64,000 nt of DNA, taken from NCBI RefSeq assembly GCF_040518285.1, contig NZ_CP155449.1, forward strand, positions 3,534,001-3,598,000, written 5' to 3'. The notes under the pieces are model-generated. The model saw only the letters and a list, made by a program, of their open reading frames with translations, searched no databases and was not told the origin of the DNA. This document shows positions 52,782 through 61,219 of the stretch, in pieces (the stretch's first letter is position 1; each line of letters begins with the position of its first letter). This DNA is from Knoellia sp. S7-12 (lineage in GTDB: Bacteria; Actinomycetota; Actinomycetes; Actinomycetales; Dermatophilaceae). The position numbers and the translations under genes were made by a program.

Positions 52782-53797
52782 GATGCCAGCTCCGGACGGC
52801 GAGCTGTGCTGTCGCGCACCACGAGAACCGGTTGGAGCAGGGGCGACGGGGTCAGCTCGCCGTCCTGCATCGCCTCCTGGATCACCTCGATGGCGCGACG
52901 TCCGACGGCCGGGAAGTCCTGGCGCACGGTGGTGAGCGGGGGGATGAGGTACTCGGCCTCGGGGATGTCGTCGAACCCCACGACGCTGATGTCGCTGGGC
53001 ACGCGGCGGCCCCGCTCGTGCAGGGCCCGGAGGATGCCGACGGCCATCTGGTCGTTGGCAGCGAACACCGCTGTCACGTCCGGCATCGCGCAGACGGTCA
53101 GCCCTGCGGCATACCCGCTTTGTGAGCTCCAGTCCCCGACGATCGGTTCGGCGGGACGCACGCCGGCGTCCAGCAGGGCGCCGCGCCAGCCCTCGAGTCG
53201 GGCTCGCGCCTCGGTCCAGTCAAGCGGTCCACTCACGTGGACGATCTCGCGGTGACCAAGGTCGAGCAGGTGCTGGGTCGCCATTCGGGCCCCGGCGACC
53301 TGGTCGACACCGACGGTCAGCGCCCCCTTGCTGAGGTCGCCCTCGACGACGACGAAGGGGATGCCGGATCGTTGTGCCCGCACCATCTCGAGGGCGGCGT
53401 CATGGCCGGCGATCATGACGATGCCCTCGACCCCGACGGTCATCAGGTGCTCTATGGCGCCGTCCAGTGACTCCCGGGTCATCTCGGCGAGGTTGACCGA
53501 GCTGGCGAAGAAGCCGGCCTCGCGAGCCGCCTGCTCGACGGTGCGGTGAATGCTCGTCGGCCCGAACTCCACGACCGCCGTGCCGATGATGCCGATGATG
53601 CCGGTGCGACCCCGCACGAGCGCGCGGGCAGCGGTGTTGGGGCGGTAGCCGAGGCGCTCGATCGCTGCGAGCACCTTGTCGCGGGTCTCGGGCCGCAGCT
53701 TGGACGACCCGTTGATCACCCTCGACACCGTCTGGTGCGACACCCCCGCGAGCCGGGCGACATCGGCCATGACCGGGGCCTTCATCGTGTCGGTCAC
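52778..53797 (-). CDS. LacI family repressor of the arabinose operon
   Basis: 339 residues. HTH and hinge: MADVARLAGVSHQTVSRVINGSSKLRPETR; the C-terminal domain is periplasmic-binding-like (FVVVEGDLSKGALTVGVDQ, GFDDIPEAEYLIPPLTTV). The start GTG 53797 overlaps the permease stop by 4 bp and puts about nine residues before the HTH; internal ATG 53785 and 53770 are alternatives. Likely inducer is arabinose or a related sugar; likely site is the palindrome at 58710-58723. Confidence 0.92.
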   Translation of the reverse strand: MTDTMKAPVMADVARLAGVSHQTVSRVINGSSKLRPETRDKVLAAIERLGYRPNTAARALVRGRTGIIGIIGTAVVEFGPTSIHRTVEQAAREAGFFASSVNLAEMTRESLDGAIEHLMTVGVEGIVMIAGHDAALEMVRAQRSGIPFVVVEGDLSKGALTVGVDQVAGARMATQHLLDLGHREIVHVSGPLDWTEARARLEGWRGALLDAGVRPAEPIVGDWSSQSGYAAGLTVCAMPDVTAVFAANDQMAVGILRALHERGRRVPSDISVVGFDDIPEAEYLIPPLTTVRQDFPAVGRRAIEVIQEAMQDGELTPSPLLQPVLVVRDSTARRPELAS

Positions 53798-54807
53798 GGC
53801 TGCCTCCGGACGATGATCCGTTGCATCACGATGAACATCAGGAGCAGGGTGCCGATTGCGATCTTGGTCCACCATGAGCTGAGTGTGCCTTGGAAGGAGA
53901 TGAGGGTCTGGATCACGCCGAGGACCATGACCCCGAGGACGCTGCCCGCCACATAGCCCACACCTCCGGCCAGCAGCGTGCCGCCGATGACAACGGCGGC
54001 GATGGCGTCCAGCTCCATGCCGACGGCGTGCAGTCCGTAGCCCGAGAGCATGTAGAGACTGAACAGCAGGCCTGCGATCGCGGAGCAGAGACCACTCACG
54101 ACATACACGCCGACCTTGACCTTGGCCACCGACAGGCCCATGAGCATCGCCGAGGACTCGCTCCCACCGATGGCGTATGCCGTGCGTCCGAAACGCGTCC
54201 GGTGCAGGACCCAGGCCCCCACCGCTACGACGACCAGGGCCATGATGACGCTCCACGTGATCGACACCCCTCCCGGGAGGGGAATCGCGGCCGTCGCCAG
54301 GTCGCGAAAGCTCGGGTCCTTGATCGGGACCGACTCCACCCCGACGACGAAGCACAGCCCGCGGGCGAGGAACATGCCGGCGAGGGTGACGATGAAGGGC
54401 TGGATCTCGAAGTAGTGGATCACCAGCCCCATCAGCAGCCCGAAGGTCGAGCCCATCGCGAGGACGAGCAGCACCACGACCGGCGCGGACCAGCCTGCTT
54501 GGAGCAGGGCTGCCGTCACCATCGTGGACAGGGCGACGACTGCACCCACGGACAGGTCGATGCCGCCGGTCAGGATGACGAAGGTCATGCCGACCGCGAG
54601 CACGATGAGGAAGGCGTTGTCGATGAACAGGTTGGCGACGACCTGACCCGACGCAAAGCCCTCGAACCGTGCTGACCCTGCCCCGAAAAGGACGAGGAAG
54701 AGGATGAAGGTGGCCAGGGTGGGCAGGATGCGTGCTGGCACGGTGCGCCCGGTGACGTGGGCCAGCTGGGCCGTGCGCTGCCGGAGAGAGATGGGGGCAG
54801 CGGTCAT
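53794..54807 (-). CDS. Sugar ABC transporter permease (YjfF type)
   Basis: 337 residues, BPD_transp_2 family, about ten membrane helices. GGIDLSVGAVVALSTMVTA, PFIVTLAGMFLARGLCFVVG and the coupling region TRFGRTAYAIGGSESSAMLMG are typical. Second permease of a four-gene importer ordered as in E. coli ytfQ-ytfR-ytfT-yjfF. ATG 54807 overlaps the first permease by 4 bp (ATGA). Confidence 0.92.
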   Translation of the reverse strand: MTAAPISLRQRTAQLAHVTGRTVPARILPTLATFILFLVLFGAGSARFEGFASGQVVANLFIDNAFLIVLAVGMTFVILTGGIDLSVGAVVALSTMVTAALLQAGWSAPVVVLLVLAMGSTFGLLMGLVIHYFEIQPFIVTLAGMFLARGLCFVVGVESVPIKDPSFRDLATAAIPLPGGVSITWSVIMALVVVAVGAWVLHRTRFGRTAYAIGGSESSAMLMGLSVAKVKVGVYVVSGLCSAIAGLLFSLYMLSGYGLHAVGMELDAIAAVVIGGTLLAGGVGYVAGSVLGVMVLGVIQTLISFQGTLSSWWTKIAIGTLLLMFIVMQRIIVRRQP

Positions 54808-55946
54808 GACTGGACTGCCTTCCGACTCGGGACGGCGGCGGTTGCGCCGACCGAGTCACGATGGATGGGTTCCGGTGGGGGACTGCTGGCGGGTGGGGCC
54901 AGGGGGGCGGTGGGCGTGTCGCGCGGACCGCGGCTACCCCGACTACCCCGGGTGAGCAAGGCCCGGAACTTGGGCGCCTGCAGCAGACACACGGTGACCA
55001 CCACGACCGCCTTGAACACCAGGGTGATCTCGGGTGCGATGCCCATGCTGTAGACCGTCGTCGTGAGCGTCTGGATCGTCAGGGCGCCGATCAACGTGCC
55101 CGTGAGGCTGTAGCGCCCACCCGCCAGGGACGTGCCACCGATGACGACGGCCAGGATGGCGTCCATCTCGATCCACAGCCCGGCGTTGTTGGCGTCTGCT
55201 GCGCTGACGTTGGAGCTGATCATCAGGCCTGCGACTCCGGCGCACAGACCCGCGAAGACATACACGGTCCACCGGATCGTGCGCGCGTGAATACCGGTGA
55301 GGCGACTGGCTTCCGGATTGACGCCGACGCTCTCGATCAGCAGACCCAGGGCGGTCCGCCTCGTGATCAGCGCCACCCCGATGAGGACTGCGAGCGCGAT
55401 GAGGATCGAGACGGGCAGGATGAGGAATCCGGCACCGACCGTCCGGTATGCCGTGTTGTTCACCGTGATGATCTGCCCATCCGTGATCAGCATGGCGATC
55501 CCTCGGCCGGCGGTCATGAGGACCAGGGTGGCGATGATCGGTTGGATCCCCAGGACCGCTACGAGGAAGCCGTTCCAGACGCCGAGGACGACGCACAGTA
55601 GAAGGGCGATTCCCATGCCGATGAGCGCGGTCTGTGCGCTTGCGGGATCAGGTGCTCCGGCGATGTAGGTGCAGGTGACGGCACCCGAGATGGCGACGAC
55701 GGCGCCGACGGAGAGGTCGATCCCCCGGGTCGCGATCACCAGGCACATGCCCAGGGCGATGAGCAGGGTCGGTGCCCCGTTCTTGAGGATGTCGATGAGG
55801 CTGCCGTAGAGGTGCCCGTCCTGCATGCGGAGCGAGAGGAACGAGGGCCGCACGACGGCGTTCGCGACGAGGAGGGCGATGAGGGCGAGCAGGGGCCAGA
55901 GCAGCCCGCTGCTGCGCAGTCTGTCGATGCGCCGTTCGGTCATCAT
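54804..55946 (-). CDS. Sugar ABC transporter permease (YtfT type)
   Basis: 380 residues, same family: RGIDLSVGAVVAISGAVTC, IQPIIATLVLMTAGRGIAMLITDG and GLLIESVGVNPEASRLTGI. The C-terminal ~35 residues are a Pro/Arg-rich extension (SRGSRGPRDTPTAPLAPP) not usual for the family. ATG 55946 overlaps the ATPase stop by 4 bp. Confidence 0.92.
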   Translation of the reverse strand: MMTERRIDRLRSSGLLWPLLALIALLVANAVVRPSFLSLRMQDGHLYGSLIDILKNGAPTLLIALGMCLVIATRGIDLSVGAVVAISGAVTCTYIAGAPDPASAQTALIGMGIALLLCVVLGVWNGFLVAVLGIQPIIATLVLMTAGRGIAMLITDGQIITVNNTAYRTVGAGFLILPVSILIALAVLIGVALITRRTALGLLIESVGVNPEASRLTGIHARTIRWTVYVFAGLCAGVAGLMISSNVSAADANNAGLWIEMDAILAVVIGGTSLAGGRYSLTGTLIGALTIQTLTTTVYSMGIAPEITLVFKAVVVVTVCLLQAPKFRALLTRGSRGSRGPRDTPTAPLAPPASSPPPEPIHRDSVGATAAVPSRKAVQS

Positions 55947-57523
55947 GACGCCACCGCCGTTCGATCGTCACCGTGGCATGCGGGTTCGTCGACCTGCGCG
56001 ATCAGGTGCATGATCTCGTCCACCGTCGCCTTCTCGTCGAGCTCGGCGACCTTCGCGCGGTCCTTCATGACGACGATGCGGTGGCTCAGGCGGACGACCT
56101 CTTCGAGCTCGGCCGAGATGTAGACCACTGCCATGCCCTGCGTGGCCAGTTCTGCGACCAGCTTCTGGATCTGGGCCTTGGCTCCGACGTCGATCCCCCG
56201 GGTGGGTTCGTCGAGGATGAGGAGTGCCGGCTCGATGACGAGCCACCGCGCCAGGAGGACCTTCTGCTGGTTCCCTCCGGAGAGCCGTCCGACGATCGCG
56301 TCAGGATCGGCCGGGCGGATGTCGAGGGCGGTGATCCACTTGTCGACGATCTCGTCCTTGGTGCGTCGAGAGAGCGGCCGCGCCCACCCACGAGAGGCCT
56401 GGAGGGCGAGGACGATGTTGTCGCGAATGCTGAGGTCGGCGATGACACCCTCCCCCTTGCGGTCCTCGGAGCAGAACGCGATCCCCGCGGCGATCGCAGC
56501 TCGAGGTGTGCGGATGGCTCGCAGTTGGCCGTCGATCTCGATCTCACCCGTGTCGGCGCGGTCGGCACCGAAGAGGAGACGGGCCACCTCGGTGCGCCCG
56601 GACCCGAGAAGCCCCGCCAGACCGACGACCTCCCCACGGTTGACGTGGAAGTCGAGGGGGGCCACCGAGCCCTTGCGGCCCAGTCCCCGTGCCCGGATCA
56701 CCGGCACCTGCGAGGCCTGGTCGGCCGCCTGCTCGGCGATGCGTTCGACCTCGGCCAGCTCGCCGAGCTCGCGGCCGACCATGAGCGACACGAGCTGGAT
56801 GCGGCTGAGTTCGGAGGTCCGGTACTCGCCGACGAGCTTCCCGTTGCGCAGCACAGTCATGCGGTCGGAGATCTCGTAGACCTGCTCGAGGAAGTGTGAG
56901 ACGAAGAGGATGGCGACTCCCTTGTCCCGAAGCACACGCATGATGCGGAAGAGCTCGGCAACCTCGTCCTTGTCCAGGCTGGAGGTCGGCTCGTCGAGGA
57001 TGAGGACCTTCGCGTCCACCGCGACGGCCCGCGCGATCGCCACCAGCTGCTGGATGGCGATGGGGTGCTGCGCCAGGACGGATCCCGGGTCGATGTCCAG
57101 GCCCATGTCGGTCAGGAGCTGCGCGGCGCGGCGGCGGGTCGCGCCGCCATCGATTGCCCCGAACCGACGAGGCTCACGACCGAGGAGGATGTTCTCGGCC
57201 ACGCTCAGGTTGGGGCAGAGGTTGACCTCTTGGTAGACGGTGCTGACGCCGTGCTGCTGGGCGTCGCCGGGCCCGGAGAAGGACACGGTGCCTCCTTCGA
57301 GCTGGATGCTCCCGGCTGTCGCTCCATAGACGCCCGTGAGGACCTTGATGAGGGTCGACTTGCCGGCGCCGTTCTCACCCATGAGGGCATGGACCTCTCC
57401 GGGGAGCAGGCGAAAGGCCACGTCGTCGAGAGCCCTGACGGCGCCGAACTGCATGTGGATCCCGCTCATCCGGATCACCGGTGCGAGAGCATCCGGTGGG
57501 CCTTCGGTCGTCGGGGTGGTCAT
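55943..57523 (-). CDS. Sugar ABC transporter ATP-binding protein, two NBDs
   Basis: 526 residues, duplicated ATPase as in RbsA, AraG and YtfR. First half: Walker A MGENGAGKSTLIKVL, Walker B VLILDEPTSSLD. Second half: degenerate Walker A LLGSGRTEVARLLFG, signature LSGGNQQKVLLARWL, Walker B LLILDEPTRGID. ATG 57523 has GGAGG with 7-nt spacing. Separated from the binding-protein gene by 112 bp containing a hairpin. Confidence 0.94.
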   Translation of the reverse strand: MTTPTTEGPPDALAPVIRMSGIHMQFGAVRALDDVAFRLLPGEVHALMGENGAGKSTLIKVLTGVYGATAGSIQLEGGTVSFSGPGDAQQHGVSTVYQEVNLCPNLSVAENILLGREPRRFGAIDGGATRRRAAQLLTDMGLDIDPGSVLAQHPIAIQQLVAIARAVAVDAKVLILDEPTSSLDKDEVAELFRIMRVLRDKGVAILFVSHFLEQVYEISDRMTVLRNGKLVGEYRTSELSRIQLVSLMVGRELGELAEVERIAEQAADQASQVPVIRARGLGRKGSVAPLDFHVNRGEVVGLAGLLGSGRTEVARLLFGADRADTGEIEIDGQLRAIRTPRAAIAAGIAFCSEDRKGEGVIADLSIRDNIVLALQASRGWARPLSRRTKDEIVDKWITALDIRPADPDAIVGRLSGGNQQKVLLARWLVIEPALLILDEPTRGIDVGAKAQIQKLVAELATQGMAVVYISAELEEVVRLSHRIVVMKDRAKVAELDEKATVDEIMHLIAQVDEPACHGDDRTAVAS

Positions 57524-57581
57524 CAGTGGTCCTCCGTGGAACGTCGTCGGTCGGAAGGAATCAACCAGCTCAGGTCTGGCG

Positions 57582-57618
57582 CGCCTCCTCCGCCGCCGCG
57601 AGTGCGGCGGAGGAGGCG
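57582..57618 (-). promoter_or_regulatory. Hairpin between binding-protein and ATPase genes
   Basis: A 15-bp perfect stem (57582-57596 with 57604-57618), 7-nt loop, 18 nt after the binding-protein stop on the minus strand. Such stem-loops commonly protect the binding-protein mRNA or cause partial termination, giving excess binding protein. Confidence 0.75.
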
Positions 57619-57635
57619 TGGGTGGAACTTCGCGC

Positions 57636-58616
57636 TCAGTACTTGCGGGTCGGCAGCGCGGCCTTGGCCTGCGCCTGGTCGAACGCGCTCTCCTCGGTCA
57701 CGACGCGCTCGGGAACGGTCTCACCGGCGAGCACCTTCTTGGAGAGATCCATCAGCTGGTCGCCGAGCAGCGGGCTGCACTCGACGATGTAGTTGATCTT
57801 GCCGTCAGCCAGGGCCTGCATGCCGTCCTTGACCGCGTCGATGGTGATGATCTTGATGTCCTTGCCGGGCACCTTGCCGGCCGCCTCGATGGCCTCGATG
57901 GCACCCAGGCCCATGTCGTCGTTGTGGGCGTACACGACGTCGATGTCAGGGTTGGACTTCAGGAAGGCCTCCATGACCTGCTTGCCGCCGGACCGGGTGA
58001 AGTCACCCGTCTGTGAGGCGATGACCTTGATCTGCGGGTTGGCCTTGATGGCCTCGGCGAAGCCCTCCTTGCGGTCGATGGCAGGAGCGGCGCCCGTGGT
58101 GCCCTGGAGCTCGACCACGTTGACCGCACCTGCGCTGCCGGAGTCCTTCACCAGCCACTCGCCGGCCTTCTTGCCCTCGAGGACGAAGTCGGACCCGAGG
58201 AAGGTCTTGTAGAGCGTCTTGTCCTCGGAGTCGACGGCGCGGTCGGTGAGGATGACGGGGATCTTCGCGCGCTTGGCCTCGAGCAGGATGGTGTCCCAGC
58301 CGGTCTCGACGACAGGGCTGAAAGCGATGACGTCGACCTTCTGCTGGATGTAGCTGCGGATCGCCTTGATCTGGTTCTCCTGCTTCTGCTGCGCGTCGGA
58401 GAACTTGAGCGTGACGCCTGCGGCCTTTGCGGACTCCTGGATGGACTTGGTGTTGGCGGTCCGCCAGCCGGACTCAGCGCCGACCTGAGCGAAGCCCATG
58501 ACGATCTCGTCGTTGCCCGCGGCGGCGCTCGCTTGACTTCCCGAGTCCGAACCACAGGCCGTGAGGGAGGCGACGAGAGCGATGCTCGCGGCCACCGGAA
58601 GGAACTTCTTGAACAC
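57636..58616 (-). CDS. Sugar ABC transporter substrate-binding lipoprotein (YtfQ type)
   Basis: 326 residues. Lipoprotein signal with lipobox SLTAC (Cys near residue 20). Type I sugar-binding fold: VMGFAQVGAESGWRTANTKSI, QNQIKAIRSYIQQKVDVIAFSP-like region, VILTDRAVD, FLGSDFVLEGKKAGEWL and YAHNDDMGLGAIEAIE. This is the YtfQ (galactofuranose) branch rather than the AraF branch. GTG 58616 is chosen for GGAGG with 5-nt spacing; an ATG 12 bp upstream lies on that site. Confidence 0.92.
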   Translation of the reverse strand: MFKKFLPVAASIALVASLTACGSDSGSQASAAAGNDEIVMGFAQVGAESGWRTANTKSIQESAKAAGVTLKFSDAQQKQENQIKAIRSYIQQKVDVIAFSPVVETGWDTILLEAKRAKIPVILTDRAVDSEDKTLYKTFLGSDFVLEGKKAGEWLVKDSGSAGAVNVVELQGTTGAAPAIDRKEGFAEAIKANPQIKVIASQTGDFTRSGGKQVMEAFLKSNPDIDVVYAHNDDMGLGAIEAIEAAGKVPGKDIKIITIDAVKDGMQALADGKINYIVECSPLLGDQLMDLSKKVLAGETVPERVVTEESAFDQAQAKAALPTRKY

Positions 58617-58709
58617 TGGTGCCTCCATTTGTGTGACGCCGTCGTTGGCGTCGCCCATGCGGTCGAACCGAGGTTGCCGCCGTGGCATCGTCGCCACGTT
58701 GAAATTGAG

Positions 58710-58736
58710 TGTGAGCGTTAACATCTGGCCTGTCAA
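58710..58736 (-). promoter_or_regulatory. Arabinose operon promoter and LacI operator
   Basis: On the minus strand TTGACA (58736-58731), 17 nt, then CACACT (58713-58708). The plus-strand sequence TGTGAGCGTTAACA (58710-58723) is a near-palindrome with a central CG, as LacI-family operators have, and covers the spacer and -10 region, a good position for repression. About 90 nt upstream of the binding-protein start. Confidence 0.7.
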
Positions 58737-59009
58737 GGGTCAGTTACAACTAGTTACAGCCCTGCTGACGCCAAGAAGATCCATGACTCGTGCTTGCATG
58801 TTAACGCGCACGCTGGCTCATATCTCGTCCATGACCGGGTCTGCTCGAACGCTCCGACAGGGTCGGGACGACCCCACCTTCAGGCACCGGACGACACAGT
58901 GCCGCATGTCAGAAGCCTCGGGGAATGCGTTATAGTTCTGGCACGCCAGGGCAACCTGGCGATCTGTTTGAGCAGGCCAGGTCGCGCCCCGCGTCCCCTG
59001 TGACAACAC
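58737..59009. other. Non-coding region between arabinose promoter and tRNA-Phe
   Basis: Holds a direct repeat AGTTACA (58742-58748 and 58752-58758) and a second operator-like TGTTAACGCGCA (58799-58810), which contains the reverse complement of GCGTTAACA of the main operator. TATAGT (58931-58936) is a probable -10 for tRNA-Phe. No gene is apparent. Confidence 0.5.
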
Positions 59010-59083
59010 GGCCAGGTAGCTCAGTTGGTACGAGCGTCCGACTGAAAATCGGAAGGTCGACGGTTCGACCCCGTCCCTGGCCA
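59010..59083 (+). tRNA. tRNA-Phe (anticodon GAA)
   Basis: Acceptor GGCCAGG/CCTGGCC, anticodon stem region CCGAC/ATCGG with loop TGAAA, T-arm GACGG-TTCGACC-CCGTC, discriminator A; no encoded CCA. Confidence 0.97.
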
Positions 59084-59261
59084 CACCACGAAACCGCAGG
59101 TATGCCGTCCCGGCACCTGCGGTTTCGTTTTGGTCGGGGCGGCGTGCCACGACCCTTGCTTCACGGCGCAGTCGGCGGTTGCGCCATTCCTCTGACACCG
59201 GACCCGCATGAGGTCCAAGATGGATCTGGCCAAGCGCACACGGGGGCGTGAGGAGGACCAA

Positions 59262-59516
59262 GTGCTGTTCCACATCACCCAGGTTCACAGTCCCGAGCTC
59301 TGCCCGAGGGACGAGGGCGGCTCCAACTCGCTCTATGACGCCACGACCGAGGGTGTGACGGTGATCGGTCGCTACGGCGCGAACGCCCAGCACACCCTCT
59401 TCCTGGTGGTGGAGGCTGACGACGTCAACGCCGTCCACAAGTTCCTGTGGCCCGGTTTCACGCGCTGTACGAGCATCGTCACGCCGGTGAGCGAGGTCCC
59501 GGTCCCGAAGGACTGA
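59262..59516 (+). CDS. Small conserved protein, DUF3303-like
   Basis: 84 residues: LFHITQVHSPELCP, TTEGVTVIGRYGANAQHTLFLVVEADDVNAVHKFL, GFTRCTSIVTPV. It reads as a compact ferredoxin-like (dimeric alpha-beta barrel) protein; the family name is a tentative match. GTG 59262 has AGGAGG with 5-nt spacing, far better than a start 54 bp upstream. Function unknown. Confidence 0.78.
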   Translation: MLFHITQVHSPELCPRDEGGSNSLYDATTEGVTVIGRYGANAQHTLFLVVEADDVNAVHKFLWPGFTRCTSIVTPVSEVPVPKD

Positions 59517-59609
59517 GTGGCCCGGCCGCGGCGACAACACCGCATACGTGGGTATGCCGTCCCGTCACCTTCGGTGGCGCCGATCCGACGAACCCAGCCC
59601 TGCGGCATA

Positions 59610-59635
59610 CGCAGAAGGTCTGCGCTCGAAGAGCG
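59610..59635 (-). terminator. Two small hairpins at the end of the GntP gene
   Basis: CGCAGA/TCTGCG (59610-59624) and CGCTC/GAGCG (59623-59635) lie directly after the TAA stop of the minus-strand permease gene. The two share bases, so only one can form at a time. Confidence 0.4.
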
Positions 59636-61000
59636 TTACAAGGCAGCGACGAAGCTGGCGAGGATCACCAGTGGCAGGGAGACGACCGCTCCCAGCGATG
59701 TCGCGAGGGTGAGGGTCTTGAGAGTGCCCTTGGTGGAGAGATCGAGCAGGCCCCTGAACATCCAGAAGAAGTTGCTGTTCACGTGGAGGGCGAACATGGC
59801 ACCCGACGCGATCGCCAGGGCGATGACCACGGGGTCGACTCCCATCGAGCCCACCACGGGCCCGATGATGCCGGCGGCCGTGATGGCACCAACCGACACC
59901 GAGCCGATGGCGAAGTGCAGGAGGGCGGCGATGAACCAGGCAAGCAGAATGCTGAGGATCACCGGCGCGTTCGCGTCGGCGGAGAACAGGCTCTTGAGGG
60001 TGTCCTGCATGCCGCTCTCGGCGATGACGGCACCGAGCGAGCCGCCGACGCCAGTGACGAGCAGGATCTCGCCGGTGGTGTGGAACCCGGAAGTGAGGAC
60101 CGAGCTGACACCGTCCGCACCCAAACCCCTGCGAACCATGACGAAGGCGATCAACAGGCCGATGAAGAGCGCGATGTTGGCGTCCCCGAGGAACTCCAGG
60201 ACCGAGTTCGACACGTCGGCGAGGTCGGCGATGGCTCCCGTCGCGATGAGGACCAGGGGCACGAGGATCGGCAGGAGGCGGACCAACAGCGGCAGCCGAG
60301 AGATGCTCTCTGCGTGCGGCACGTCCTCGGTCTCGTCGTGCGGTCGGCCGTCCACGAGGACCGCATCCGAGTCGTAGTCCGTCTCGTCGTTCCAGAACCC
60401 GCGACTGAGGATGAGCCGGAAGAGGAGGGTCGTGATGAGTGCGGTCGCGAGTCCGATGGGCAGCCCATAGAGCAGGTAGGTGCCGAGCGGCACCTCCATG
60501 AGCCCAGCAACGGCCACCGCCGCGAGACCCGGAACGACGAAGACGTAGCCGGCGAAGATGCCGATCCCCAGCGCCCCGGCGAGCCACGGGAGCCCGATCT
60601 TGCGGTCGACTGCGGGTGCCGACTCACGGGCCATCGGGGCGGCCAGCACGACCTGCACGTCGACATAGATCGAGGGGAAGATGACCGCGAGCGTCCCTGC
60701 CATGGCGTAGGGCAGCTTGCCCCCGACACGGCGCGCGATGATCGCGACGAGATCACTGAAGGTGCCCATCGAGTGGAGCAGCGCCCCGATGAGGACACCG
60801 AAGCCGATGAGGAGTCCGACCTCGGCCATGATCTCGCCGAAGCCACCGGTGATCTGCTTGATGGTGCCCTCAGAACCCTGTCCGGTGGCGAGCCCGAGAT
60901 AGACGCACGCCAGCAACAGTGAGATCACCGGATCGACCTTGAACCGGATGATGAGCAGGATGGCCGCAAGAATCGCGATGGCCGAATGCAGGATCTCCAC
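59636..61000 (-). CDS. GntP family gluconate/organic-acid permease
   Basis: 454 residues with twelve or more membrane helices. Family text: IRFKVDPVISLLLACVYLGLATG, GFGEIMAEVGLLIGFGVLIGALL, IFPSIYVDVQVVLAAPMA and the C-terminal HVNSNFFWMFRGLLDLSTKGTLKT. Members import gluconate, fructuronate or other hydroxy acids; no kinase or dehydrogenase neighbour helps choose. GTG 61000 has GAGGA at 8-nt spacing; longer in-frame sequence upstream is not family-like. Confidence 0.9.
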   Translation of the reverse strand: MEILHSAIAILAAILLIIRFKVDPVISLLLACVYLGLATGQGSEGTIKQITGGFGEIMAEVGLLIGFGVLIGALLHSMGTFSDLVAIIARRVGGKLPYAMAGTLAVIFPSIYVDVQVVLAAPMARESAPAVDRKIGLPWLAGALGIGIFAGYVFVVPGLAAVAVAGLMEVPLGTYLLYGLPIGLATALITTLLFRLILSRGFWNDETDYDSDAVLVDGRPHDETEDVPHAESISRLPLLVRLLPILVPLVLIATGAIADLADVSNSVLEFLGDANIALFIGLLIAFVMVRRGLGADGVSSVLTSGFHTTGEILLVTGVGGSLGAVIAESGMQDTLKSLFSADANAPVILSILLAWFIAALLHFAIGSVSVGAITAAGIIGPVVGSMGVDPVVIALAIASGAMFALHVNSNFFWMFRGLLDLSTKGTLKTLTLATSLGAVVSLPLVILASFVAAL

Positions 61001-61144
61001 GCTGAGTCCTCGTCTGGAGCGGTCACCCATCGCGCCGGTTGGTGGTCCGACAGGTGTCGGGTGTTGAACTGGGTGGCCCGACCACCCTAGAGGTCGCCCC
61101 GGGTTACCCGCCGGAGGCCATTCCGACTTTCGCGTGCGAGCGGG

Positions 61145-61182
61145 GCAGTGCCCCGGACCACCCTTGCGGCCCGGGGCACTGC
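61145..61182 (-). terminator. Terminator after the M28 peptidase gene
   Basis: GCAGTGCCCCGG (61145-61156) pairs perfectly with CCGGGGCACTGC (61171-61182), 14-nt loop, 38 nt beyond the peptidase stop on the minus strand. Confidence 0.82.
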
Positions 61183-61219
61183 GCTGCACTGCTGAATTGT
61201 CGAAATGCGTTGCCAGCGG

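Noticed and set aside
58818..59540. Minus-strand frame with VEPSTFRFSVGRSYQLSYLAV
   Set aside because: Antisense artefact of tRNA-Phe; no independent gene sign.
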